Shown here one piece after another: positions 1 through 8,190 of a stretch of 49,874 nt of DNA; positions within the stretch are counted from its first letter, which is position 1; each line of letters starts with the position of its first letter. The stretch covers positions 1-49,874 of the forward strand of contig JAJZQS010000003.1 of assembly GCA_021806745.1 (NCBI GenBank). The letters run 5' to 3'. The DNA comes from a bacterium (GTDB taxonomy: Bacteria > Elusimicrobiota > Elusimicrobia > UBA1565 > UBA9628). Below the pieces are notes generated by a model. That model saw only the letters and a program-made list of their open reading frames with translations. It did not search any database and was not told the origin of the DNA. The position numbers and the translations under genes were made by a program.

Positions 1-2
1 TC

Positions 3-128
3 AACACCGACAAGGACTGCCCAATGATGCAGTTGGCCAGCGTCTCGGTGCAGGGCGACTACGCCGAGCTCGTGCCCGCGATCACCGCCGAGATCAAGAA
101 GCGCCGGGGCGCGCCGGTCGCGGCCTAA
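3..128 (+). CDS. etfA: C-terminal fragment of electron transfer flavoprotein alpha subunit (5' end outside window)
   Basis: Frame 3 reads NTDKDCPMMQLASVSVQGDYAELVPAITAEIKKRRGAPVAA*; resembles the EtfA C-terminus (NTDxDAPIF..AD..v.gD..ev.P.l...i). Confidence 0.7.
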   Translation, partial: NTDKDCPMMQLASVSVQGDYAELVPAITAEIKKRRGAPVAA

Positions 129-2236
129 GCCTTTTTCGGCTGCGGGCGGTTTCCGTCCGGGAAAATCCAGCGCGGGATCATCCACTCCAGCGCCGCGGTC
201 AGTGTGATGGCGGCGGCGATGACGCCCATCGCCACGGGCATGCTCAGCCAGTCGAGCATTAAGCCGGCCGCCAGCGCACCAGCGGCCGCGAAGAGCATGT
301 CGACCATCGAGAACGCACTCTCCACGCGTCCGAGCTTGGAATCGTCGATCTCTCGGCGCACGATCGGAGCCATCACGATGCCCACGGGCGCGTGGAATAT
401 CTGCATGCCGAACTGGACGAGCAGCATCGTGCCAAGGGCGATCCAGAACATGTGCGGCGCCAGGAAAGTGGGCACGGCCCAGGTCAGCCAGAACAGCAGC
501 GAGGAGACCGCCGCCATCCGATAGAAGCGGCCGTGGCCGAGCTTCTCGATGAGGCGGTCGCCGCGCTCGCCTTCCATGCGCCAAGACGACAGGAAGCGCC
601 CCAAAGACTCGGCGCCCAGAAGCAGCCCGAAGATGCCGCCGGCGGTGGTCAAGAGACCGCCAATCAGCGGCAGGGCCAAGTGCGGGCCCGTGCCGACGAC
701 GAGCTTGATGTAATTGGGCAAGACGACGAAGGGCATCGCGTCGCCGAGAAAGGCCTCGACGGCGCCAACGGAGATCAAGGTCGACAAGGTCTTATTGCGC
801 AGGATGTAGGAAAAGCCCTGCGTGGCCTCGTGGGCGTCGAAGGCGCGCGCCAGGCGCTCGCGCCAGCCGAGGTCCGCCGGTGCCGCCGAGCCGGCGCCTC
901 TCTTTTTGAGAAGGTCGCGCAGTTCGCGCGCGATCGACAGCGGCGACAGCGCAAGGCCCTTGAGCAGGGCCCACAAAAACGACCCGGTGCCGCGCAGGAA
1001 TTCGACGAAGCCGCGCAGGCCCATCTCGCCGTGATCGCGCGCGTCGCGGACCATCAGCCAGTAAAACGGCACGGAGGCGACGAGCAGCGCGGCGTAGACG
1101 CCGTAGGCCAGTGCGTAGCCGCCCATGCCGAAAGCGCTCACCAAGCCCGCCACCGTGGCGCCGGCGGCCAGCGGCACGAACACCTCGACGAGCGCCGACC
1201 ACTTGCCCAGCACCGCGCTGGCCTCTTTGTTGAGTTTCTCGTCCTTGCCCAAAAAGGACATGCGCGCCGCGCCGTCGGCGACGATCATCGTGCTTTGGAA
1301 CAGCGGATTGATCGCGACTATGGCCACGAGCACCGCGAAACTCAGGTGACCGGACAAAAACAGAATGGGGATGGCGCCCATGAGAGCCGCGCGCGCCAGC
1401 GCCATGCTCACAAAGAGCACTCGGAAATCGGTCTTGTCGATGAGCAGCCCCACCGGCAGGAGGTTGACCAGCGACATCGAGCCCATGTGCACATTGCGCA
1501 CAAATCCCATCACCGCCAGGCTTTTCTTAAGCGCGTTCATGACCAGAAACGGCTGGCTGATCATGTGCAGTTCGATGCCGGACACGGTGAGCAGGTCGTG
1601 CCCGATGAACACGCCCCACAGCGAGCGCGGCAGCTTGGTCTTGCCGCCCTTGGGGGCGGGAGCCAGTGGAGCGGCGGGTGCCTTCGCGTCGCCGGGAACC
1701 GGCGCCGCCGCCGGAGCGTCCGCGGGCCCCGAGACTCCGTCGAAGATCTTGCCTGATCTGTCGCCGGAATCCGCCGCGGCCGACAGGCCGACGAACGCCC
1801 GGCGCGGCGCGGCCGCGGAACGCGAAGCCGCAACGGGAGCGCCCGCGGCGGCTGCGGCCCACGCCGAAGGGGCGGTCCCGTAACCGTCGAGCTCAGGTGC
1901 GGAGGCGGGCGGCGCCGCTTCGACTGGTGAGGCCGCGGGGGCGGCCAAAATCGCGGCGCGAGCGGCCGAGGGAGCCGCGGCGCCAAGAGCGGGCAGGGCG
2001 GGAGCGGCGGCGGCCGGAGCCGCCAACGACGACGCGAGCGGCACGGAAACCACCGCGAGGGCCGGTGAAACGGGGGTCGCCGCGAGGGGTGCGATCTCCG
2101 CGGGAACCGCCAGTCCCGCCGCGGAAGCGACGCCGGCCGCCTCGGCCACGGCCGCATACGCGCGCGGACCCGGGCAGAGGGCAACCACGGAAACGGCCGC
2201 GACCAACGCCGTCAGACGAGCGCAAATCCGCATCAC
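125..2236 (-). CDS. MFS-type transporter with signal-like N-terminus and ~190-residue Ala/Pro-rich extension
   Basis: 703-aa ORF; Ala/Pro-rich N-terminal region followed by multiple hydrophobic helices (SLWGVFIGHDLLTVSGIELHMISQPFLV...). Confidence 0.75.
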   Translation of the reverse strand: MMRICARLTALVAAVSVVALCPGPRAYAAVAEAAGVASAAGLAVPAEIAPLAATPVSPALAVVSVPLASSLAAPAAAAPALPALGAAAPSAARAAILAAPAASPVEAAPPASAPELDGYGTAPSAWAAAAAGAPVAASRSAAAPRRAFVGLSAAADSGDRSGKIFDGVSGPADAPAAAPVPGDAKAPAAPLAPAPKGGKTKLPRSLWGVFIGHDLLTVSGIELHMISQPFLVMNALKKSLAVMGFVRNVHMGSMSLVNLLPVGLLIDKTDFRVLFVSMALARAALMGAIPILFLSGHLSFAVLVAIVAINPLFQSTMIVADGAARMSFLGKDEKLNKEASAVLGKWSALVEVFVPLAAGATVAGLVSAFGMGGYALAYGVYAALLVASVPFYWLMVRDARDHGEMGLRGFVEFLRGTGSFLWALLKGLALSPLSIARELRDLLKKRGAGSAAPADLGWRERLARAFDAHEATQGFSYILRNKTLSTLISVGAVEAFLGDAMPFVVLPNYIKLVVGTGPHLALPLIGGLLTTAGGIFGLLLGAESLGRFLSSWRMEGERGDRLIEKLGHGRFYRMAAVSSLLFWLTWAVPTFLAPHMFWIALGTMLLVQFGMQIFHAPVGIVMAPIVRREIDDSKLGRVESAFSMVDMLFAAAGALAAGLMLDWLSMPVAMGVIAAAITLTAALEWMIPRWIFPDGNRPQPKKA

Positions 2237-2312
2237 TCGTCTATTGTCGCGAGTTTATATGTGGGACACGAGGGCCGATCGTCCTAGACGAGTCGCAACA
2301 ACTGGCCCAATG

Positions 2313-3110
2313 TTAAGCCTCCATTGTTGGGGGAAGCGACGGCGGCGGCGCAGGGGGCGCAGGGGGCGCAACAGGCGGGTCGCCCAGTTTCATTTGCATT
2401 GGAGGGTCGTCGTTGATGCCTTTTAGTTGCAAGGGGTTGTTTGTCGCGCCGTTTTGCGCGGCAGTTGTGCTCTGGTTTTGAGCTACGTTCTGAGAAGCAT
2501 TTTGCTCCGCCTGGGTCGTCTGCTGAGTTGCTTTATCCTTGGCGTCCGCTTCTTTTTCCATCGCCATCTTCACACCCAGAACGACGAAGATCATTCCCAG
2601 CGCCATGAGCAGTCCGCCCTGCATGGTCTGACCGAACTGGTGCTGGATTTTGGACCCAACCATGACCAGCGCCAGTCCCAGGGCGGCGACGGTGAAGCCG
2701 ATGATCTTCTTCGCCTGCGTTCCGGGAAACTTGACCATGCTGCCGAGAGCCAAAAGGCCTCCCGCCAAAATCACCAAAAGCGTGGCAAGGTTGATGTCAC
2801 CCTGCCACGGCGTCGCGTTCACTGCGGCCGGCGTCGGAACATTGGCACTCGGAGAGTAGCCCTCGGCGTAATTATAGGACAGCGGAACGGTGCCGGAATT
2901 ATAGGGGACGACCGGCGCGCCTGAACCAGAACTGTCCACGTTCGCGGCCGCAGAGGCGTTGTCGTAGGTGCGTCCGGCGCCGGCGCTCGTCTGCGCGTGC
3001 GCGTTGTCTCCTAGGGCAGCTTGGGCCTGGGCACGGGTTTTGTCGGCCGTCGCCCGGCTCGTGGAAAACAGAAGAAAAAGGGCCGCGAACGCCAAGAGGG
3101 TTCTCTTCAT
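2313..3110 (-). CDS. Secreted/membrane protein, signal peptide, three TM helices, Pro-rich C-terminus
   Basis: MKRTLLAFAALFLLFSTSRATA...NLATLLVILAGGLLALG...; start chosen at 3110 (track ORF is extended), preceded by TTGACA-17-GATACT. Confidence 0.8.
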   Translation of the reverse strand: MKRTLLAFAALFLLFSTSRATADKTRAQAQAALGDNAHAQTSAGAGRTYDNASAAANVDSSGSGAPVVPYNSGTVPLSYNYAEGYSPSANVPTPAAVNATPWQGDINLATLLVILAGGLLALGSMVKFPGTQAKKIIGFTVAALGLALVMVGSKIQHQFGQTMQGGLLMALGMIFVVLGVKMAMEKEADAKDKATQQTTQAEQNASQNVAQNQSTTAAQNGATNNPLQLKGINDDPPMQMKLGDPPVAPPAPPAPPPSLPPTMEA

Positions 3111-3117
3111 AATCGGA

Positions 3118-3146
3118 AGTATCGAGCTAAAACCTCTCCTTGTCAA
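3118..3146 (-). promoter_or_regulatory. Predicted sigma70-type promoter, TTGACA (3141-3146), 17 nt, GATACT (3118-3123), 7 nt to ATG
   Basis: Direct reading of the minus strand. Confidence 0.6.
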
Positions 3147-3184
3147 GGCGCGCGCCCGCGAATTACCGAACTTTAATTTTCGGC

Positions 3185-4219
3185 CTATTCGCGAAACGGC
3201 CAGCGGCGCTCGAGCGGGTCCAGGCCGAGGCTGGCCAGGAAATCGGCGGCAACCTTGTCCTCGGTCTCGCGCCAGCGCTCCTCGGGCGCGGCCTCGCCGA
3301 CCTCGCGCGAACCGCCGGCGATCATCGCGTGCCCCCCGCCGCGATTGCCGCCGCCGAGAAGCCTCTTGAGCAGGCGCCCCGCCCCGGCGCCGGGATCGTT
3401 GGAACGCAAGGAGACATGCAGACGCCCGTGGAAGCGCGCGGTGACGATCGACCAGCGCATGCCCTCGAGCGTCAACAGAAAATCGGCGATCTGGGCCACG
3501 CGGTCTGGAGTCTCGACTTCCCCCAGATGCACGCCGACCACGCGCCCGACGACGAACGCCCCGCGGATGGCGCGCGCGGTCGTCGCGAAGAAAGACTCCG
3601 AGCGCTGCGGGTAGGAGATGCGCCACAAGGCCTTCATGCTCGCCTTCGGCCAAAAAGCCTGGTAGGCGTCCATGTCGCGCGGCGTCGCCTCGCGACCCAA
3701 ATTCTGAGTCTCCGAGCCGATCCCGTAGACGATGCCCGTGGCCATGCGCCGCGGCACGCGCACGCCGGCCAACGCCAGCGCCTCCACCAGGACCGTCGTC
3801 GTCGCCCCCACCGCCTCGTCGATCAGCGCCAAGCCGGCCTGGGTGTCGGCGTGGCGGGGGTGATGATCGACGATCAGATCCGGCACGCGGCGCGGCGGGC
3901 AGCGGTTGTTCTTGAACGGAGGCTGCGTGTCGACCAGCGCCAGGTGCGGCGAGGCGGCGAGTTCTCCCTTGCGCAGAGGCCGCGCCGGCACGAGCAGACG
4001 CTCGGCCATCATCCGATTTTCCGCACGACCGATGGCGCCGCCGTAGACGACGCGGCAGCGGATCTTGCCCAGATGCTGCGCCAGGTGCGCCAGCGCCCAT
4101 GCGCTGGCCAAGGCGTCGGGATCGGGATGGTCGTGCGTCAGGATGGTCAACGGCGAAAGCGCGCGGCCCTTCTCGGTCAGGAACTTGACCAGTCGCCGCG
4201 CGTGGAAACCCGGAGTCAT
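3185..4219 (-). CDS. DHH/DHHA1 phosphoesterase (NrnA/DhhP-like)
   Basis: ILTHDHPDPDALASAWAL, VDHHPRHADT and GGGNRGGGHAMIAGG motifs; ATGA overlap with the upstream cdaA-like gene. Confidence 0.85.
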   Translation of the reverse strand: MTPGFHARRLVKFLTEKGRALSPLTILTHDHPDPDALASAWALAHLAQHLGKIRCRVVYGGAIGRAENRMMAERLLVPARPLRKGELAASPHLALVDTQPPFKNNRCPPRRVPDLIVDHHPRHADTQAGLALIDEAVGATTTVLVEALALAGVRVPRRMATGIVYGIGSETQNLGREATPRDMDAYQAFWPKASMKALWRISYPQRSESFFATTARAIRGAFVVGRVVGVHLGEVETPDRVAQIADFLLTLEGMRWSIVTARFHGRLHVSLRSNDPGAGAGRLLKRLLGGGNRGGGHAMIAGGSREVGEAAPEERWRETEDKVAADFLASLGLDPLERRWPFRE

Positions 4220-5097
4220 CGGCCCCCGCCTCCCAGCCCCACGAACAGAAACCAGAGGATGATCGAGGCGGCGGCCGCGCCCAGCTTCTCGCGCCAGTTC
4301 TCGGTGAAGAAGCCGACGACGACGCCGCGCGACGGATCGGGCATCAATCGATTGAGGAACATCCCGATCTCGTCTTGCAGTTCCTCGAGGCCCGACAACA
4401 CGCGCAAATCGCCGCGCCGCGCCACGGAGATCGTACCGTGCTCCTCGCTGACCACCAGGCACAGCGCGTCGCAGCGCTCCGAAAGCCCCAGCGCCGCGGC
4501 GTGGCGCGTGCCCATGTTGGTGATCTTGGAAAAATCCTTGGACAGGGGGAGTTGGACGCCGAAGCGGCTCACGCGCCCCTCCTCCACGACGAAAGCGCCG
4601 TCGTGACCGAGCGAGTGCGAATCGAAGATGCTCTTGATCAGGGCCTCGGACAATTCCCCGTGCAGGTCCCAGCCGCCCTCGACGTGCCGATCAAGCGGGT
4701 CGAGCCCGCGCAAGACCACCAGAGCGCCGATGCGGTCGCGCGCGAGATCGCCCAGAGAGCGCACGAGGATCTCGACTTGACGATGCGACGGCGCCGCCTT
4801 CACCCGGCCGCCGGTGAGACTGAGCACCGCCAGGCGCTCGAAGGCCGAGCGTATCTCCTCCTGGAAGATCACGATCACCGCCACGATGAACACCGCGAAA
4901 AACCCCTGGAACAGGCGGATGGTCATGTACATGCCGGCAAACAGCGCGATCACGTAGACGACGATCATCAAGAACAGCCCCAGCGCCACGAAGGCCGCCT
5001 TTGTGCGCTTGAACCAAAGCAAAAGAGCGTAGATCAGCGATCCGACCAGGAGCATGTCGAGCACGTCGGGAACGCCGATGCGTTTGAACGCGAACAT
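4216..5097 (-). CDS. cdaA: CdaA-like diadenylate cyclase (DAC domain) with variant RHR motif
   Basis: N-terminal TM helices, HDGAFVVEEGRVS, GTRHAAALGLSE, VSEEHGTISV. Confidence 0.85.
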   Translation of the reverse strand: MFAFKRIGVPDVLDMLLVGSLIYALLLWFKRTKAAFVALGLFLMIVVYVIALFAGMYMTIRLFQGFFAVFIVAVIVIFQEEIRSAFERLAVLSLTGGRVKAAPSHRQVEILVRSLGDLARDRIGALVVLRGLDPLDRHVEGGWDLHGELSEALIKSIFDSHSLGHDGAFVVEEGRVSRFGVQLPLSKDFSKITNMGTRHAAALGLSERCDALCLVVSEEHGTISVARRGDLRVLSGLEELQDEIGMFLNRLMPDPSRGVVVGFFTENWREKLGAAAASIILWFLFVGLGGGGR

Positions 5098-5105
5098 CGC
5101 GGCTC

Positions 5106-5135
5106 AGTATGGCGCGCCGGTCGCGCCGGCGTCAA
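5106..5135 (-). promoter_or_regulatory. Predicted promoter for the cdaA-like gene: TTGACG (5130-5135), 18 nt, CATACT (5106-5111), 8 nt to ATG
   Basis: Direct reading of the minus strand. Confidence 0.5.
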
Positions 5136-5156
5136 GAGCGCCCGGGCGCGCCGCGG

Positions 5157-5684
5157 TCACCGGTCCGCGACCGGCGCGGACGGACGCTTGGGCTTGTCGC
5201 CCATGAGTTCGGCCATGTCCCAGATCATGTCCTTGCGGCTGTAGCGCGAGGTGTCGACGTCGTCGGCGTCCATGTGGATGGCGTCCACCGGGCAGGCCTC
5301 CACGCAGTAGCCGCAGTACACGCACATGCCCAGGTCGATCTGGAAGGTCTTCGCGCGCTTCTCGATCATCGCGTCGGGGGCGTTCTCGGCGGTGATGCGG
5401 ATGCACTTGGCGGGGCAAATCGTCTCGCAGAGCAGGCAGGCGGTACAGCGCGGAGCGCCGTCGTCGCGCTTGAGCAGGCGGTGGCGCGTGCGCGCACGCC
5501 GGCCCAGCACGGCGGGATCCTCGGGATATTGGATGGTGACCGAGGCGTCGGGGCGGCGCAGGAGATGACGATAGAGGTTGACGAACAGATGGCGGAAGGT
5601 GATCGCCAGGCCTTTCCAGACCTCGATCAGGTAGATCTGGGTCGCCAGCGTGCGCTTGGGCCGTTCGACGGCCTTTACGGTCAT
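5157..5684 (-). CDS. nuoI: NADH-quinone oxidoreductase subunit I
   Basis: Two 4Fe-4S motifs: CTACLLCETICPAKCI, CVYCGYCVEACPVDAI. Confidence 0.95.
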   Translation of the reverse strand: MTVKAVERPKRTLATQIYLIEVWKGLAITFRHLFVNLYRHLLRRPDASVTIQYPEDPAVLGRRARTRHRLLKRDDGAPRCTACLLCETICPAKCIRITAENAPDAMIEKRAKTFQIDLGMCVYCGYCVEACPVDAIHMDADDVDTSRYSRKDMIWDMAELMGDKPKRPSAPVADR

Positions 5685-6715
5685 CGCCACAGGTAAATCC
5701 CCCACGCGGTCACGAGGAAGTTCAGAAGCGACAAGGGCAAGAGGTTTTTCCAGCCCAGGTCCAGCAACTGGTCGAAGCGGAAGCGCGGCAGAGTCCAGCG
5801 GATCTGCATGAGCAAAAACAGCAGCGCCAGAACCTTGACCGTGAAGCTGGCCAGCATCAACACGCCGCCCAGCAGGCCCATCGAAGGCAAGTCCAGGCCC
5901 GGGATCAGCCAGCCGCCTAGAAACAGCGCCGCGGTCACGCCGCAGATGACGATCGACTCCATGAAGTCGGTGATCAAAAACATCCCGAACTTCATGCCCG
6001 AATACTCCACGTGGAAGCCCACGATCTCGCTTTCGCCCTCGGGCAAGTCGAAAGGCGTGCGCTTGGTCACCGCGGCGCCCGCGGTCAAGAACAAGATGAA
6101 GGCCAGCGGCTGGAACACGATGCCCCACGCATGCGCGCTCTGCCAGGCCACCGCCTGCTGGAAATCGAGCGTGCCGTAGAGAAACAAAAGGCCCGCCAGA
6201 GACGAAGCCAAGCAGACCTCGGAGGCCACCATCTGCGCGGCGCCCCGCAGGCCGCCGAGCATGCCGTAATTGGAGCCGGACGCGTAGCCCGCCATCATGA
6301 CCCCGTGCACGCCGAAGGCCAGCGCGGCCAGCACCAGCGGCACGCCGCACGAGCACTCCAGCGGCTGCAGGCTCCAGGCTCGCCCCAGAAACTGGATCGT
6401 GCCGCCGTAGGGCAGCGCGGCCAGGCAGAAAAGCCCTCCTCCCATCGCGATGACGGGAGCGATCGTGTGCAGAGGCTGGACCACCGAGGAGGACACGAAG
6501 TCCTCCTTGGTCAGCATCTTGATCGCGTCGGCCAGCGGGTGAAACAGACCCAGGATGCGAAAGCCGAAGATGTCGGCGCGGTTGGCGCCGATGCGGTCTT
6601 GCATGACCGCGCTTTGCTTGCGCTCGACCCAGCCCAACAGCCCCGCGATGTTCATGCCGAAAGCCACGCCCGCGGCGACCTTGACCACCGTCCAAATCGC
6701 GTCGACGAAGTTCAT
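5681..6715 (-). CDS. nuoH: NADH-quinone oxidoreductase subunit H
   Basis: GWVERKQSAVMQDRIGANRA...; FDLPEGESEIVGFHVEYSGM. Confidence 0.95.
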   Translation of the reverse strand: MNFVDAIWTVVKVAAGVAFGMNIAGLLGWVERKQSAVMQDRIGANRADIFGFRILGLFHPLADAIKMLTKEDFVSSSVVQPLHTIAPVIAMGGGLFCLAALPYGGTIQFLGRAWSLQPLECSCGVPLVLAALAFGVHGVMMAGYASGSNYGMLGGLRGAAQMVASEVCLASSLAGLLFLYGTLDFQQAVAWQSAHAWGIVFQPLAFILFLTAGAAVTKRTPFDLPEGESEIVGFHVEYSGMKFGMFLITDFMESIVICGVTAALFLGGWLIPGLDLPSMGLLGGVLMLASFTVKVLALLFLLMQIRWTLPRFRFDQLLDLGWKNLLPLSLLNFLVTAWGIYLWR

Positions 6716-8190
6716 GCCGCCACCTCCCGCCGCGCGGCGGGCGCTGCGGCCGCGATGAGGCGGAAAATCTCCGCGTCGGGGCGAGCTTGGCCGATGGGCT
6801 CCAGCGCCTTGCAATAGGCCTGGACCTTGCCCTCGAAGTTCGTGAAGTGGCCGCTTTCCTCCACATAAGCGGTCGCGGGAAGCCGGAAGTCGAAAGACTC
6901 CGAAAGCTCGTTCTTGTTGGGGCCCTGGTAGACGCGAAACGCCGCCTTGGCGATCAGCGCCTTGGCGCGCTCGGCGCCCCAGATCTTGGCCAAATCCCGC
7001 TCGACGACGTAAAGCGTCTTGACCTTGCCCGACTCCAGGTCCCGCGCAAGTTCGTCGAAAGAGCCGCTCTTGAGGCCCAACGCCTCGGCACCCTTGAGGT
7101 TGGGCACCTTCTCGCGCCGGCGCAGGAAGTCGTCCTCGACGCCGATCTGGTCGGGCTCCGGACAGAAGTAGAGCTTGGCGCCCGCGAACAACTCCTTGGC
7201 CGCGGCCCAATCCTCGTTGGAGAGCATGCCGGAAGCGACGAACGCGACGCCGCCGGCCTTCAACGCCTTGGCGATCTCCTCGGCCGCCGACTCCCAGGAC
7301 GCGTCGCGGCGCTCGGGCGTGAGCTTGAGCACCCGGCCCAGACGGCCGGAGTCGAGCGCGCCGATCCCGTAACGACCGTCGTCGCACATCCAATGGCCGT
7401 TGACGTCGTGGTTGTGGCGGGGCTTGAGGCGCGCCACGCGCTTGCCGTCGTTGTGCCACGGGCGCTTGGTGTTGGTGTGCACGGAGATGTTGCAGCCGCG
7501 CGAGCAGCCGGTGCAAATCGAGTCGGTCTCGTCCAGGTACCAGACGCGGACCTTGTAGCGGAAGTCGCGGTCGGTCAGCGCGCCGACCGGGCAGACGTCG
7601 ACGACGTTGCCCGAGTACGCGTTGTCGAGGATCAGGCCCGGGGTCAGTTCGACTCGCTCGGAATGGCCGCGCCGGAATATGCCGAGTTCGTGGGTCTTGG
7701 TCACGTTGTCGACGAAACGCGTGCAGCGCGTGCACAGGATGCAGCGCTCTTGATCGAGCATGACATGGGGGCCGACCTCGATGCGCTTGCCCTTGTGATC
7801 CTTGTTCTCGCGAACCTGGCTCTGGTACTGGCCGATCTCCATGTAGTAGTTCTGCAGACCGCACTCCCCGGCCTGGTCGCAAACCGGGCAGTCCAGCGGG
7901 TGGTTGACGAGGTGAAGCTCCAGCATCGCCGCGCGGGCGCGCTTGATGGGCTCGGATTCGGTCTTGACGTCCAAGCCCTCGCGCACCGGGGTGCGGCAGG
8001 AGACCTGGGGCTTGGGAGCCCCCGCCACCTCCACGACGCACATCCGGCAGTTGCCGGGATTGCCCAGCGCCGGGTGGTAGCAATAATGCGGGATGTTCAC
8101 GCCCGCGTCCTTGGCGGCGTCGATGACGAGGCGGCCCTCGTCGGCCTCGATCTCGCGTCCGTCGAGCTTGAACTTAACTTTTTTGGCCAT
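6712..8190 (-). CDS. nuoG: NADH-quinone oxidoreductase subunit G (short form)
   Basis: PHYCYHPALGNPGNCRMCVVEV; CPVCDQAGECGLQ; CILCTRCTRF; CTGCSRGCNI. Confidence 0.93.
   Translation of the reverse strand: MAKKVKFKLDGREIEADEGRLVIDAAKDAGVNIPHYCYHPALGNPGNCRMCVVEVAGAPKPQVSCRTPVREGLDVKTESEPIKRARAAMLELHLVNHPLDCPVCDQAGECGLQNYYMEIGQYQSQVRENKDHKGKRIEVGPHVMLDQERCILCTRCTRFVDNVTKTHELGIFRRGHSERVELTPGLILDNAYSGNVVDVCPVGALTDRDFRYKVRVWYLDETDSICTGCSRGCNISVHTNTKRPWHNDGKRVARLKPRHNHDVNGHWMCDDGRYGIGALDSGRLGRVLKLTPERRDASWESAAEEIAKALKAGGVAFVASGMLSNEDWAAAKELFAGAKLYFCPEPDQIGVEDDFLRRREKVPNLKGAEALGLKSGSFDELARDLESGKVKTLYVVERDLAKIWGAERAKALIAKAAFRVYQGPNKNELSESFDFRLPATAYVEESGHFTNFEGKVQAYCKALEPIGQARPDAEIFRLIAAAAPAARREVAA

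Noticed and set aside
392-1756. 454-aa plus-strand ORF
   Set aside because: Antisense shadow of the MFS transporter; low-complexity His/Gln/Arg composition.
3111-4100. N-terminal part of minus-strand ORF 2313-4100
   Set aside because: Overlaps the DHH gene in another frame; the real start is MKRTLLAF at 3110 with a signal peptide and promoter.
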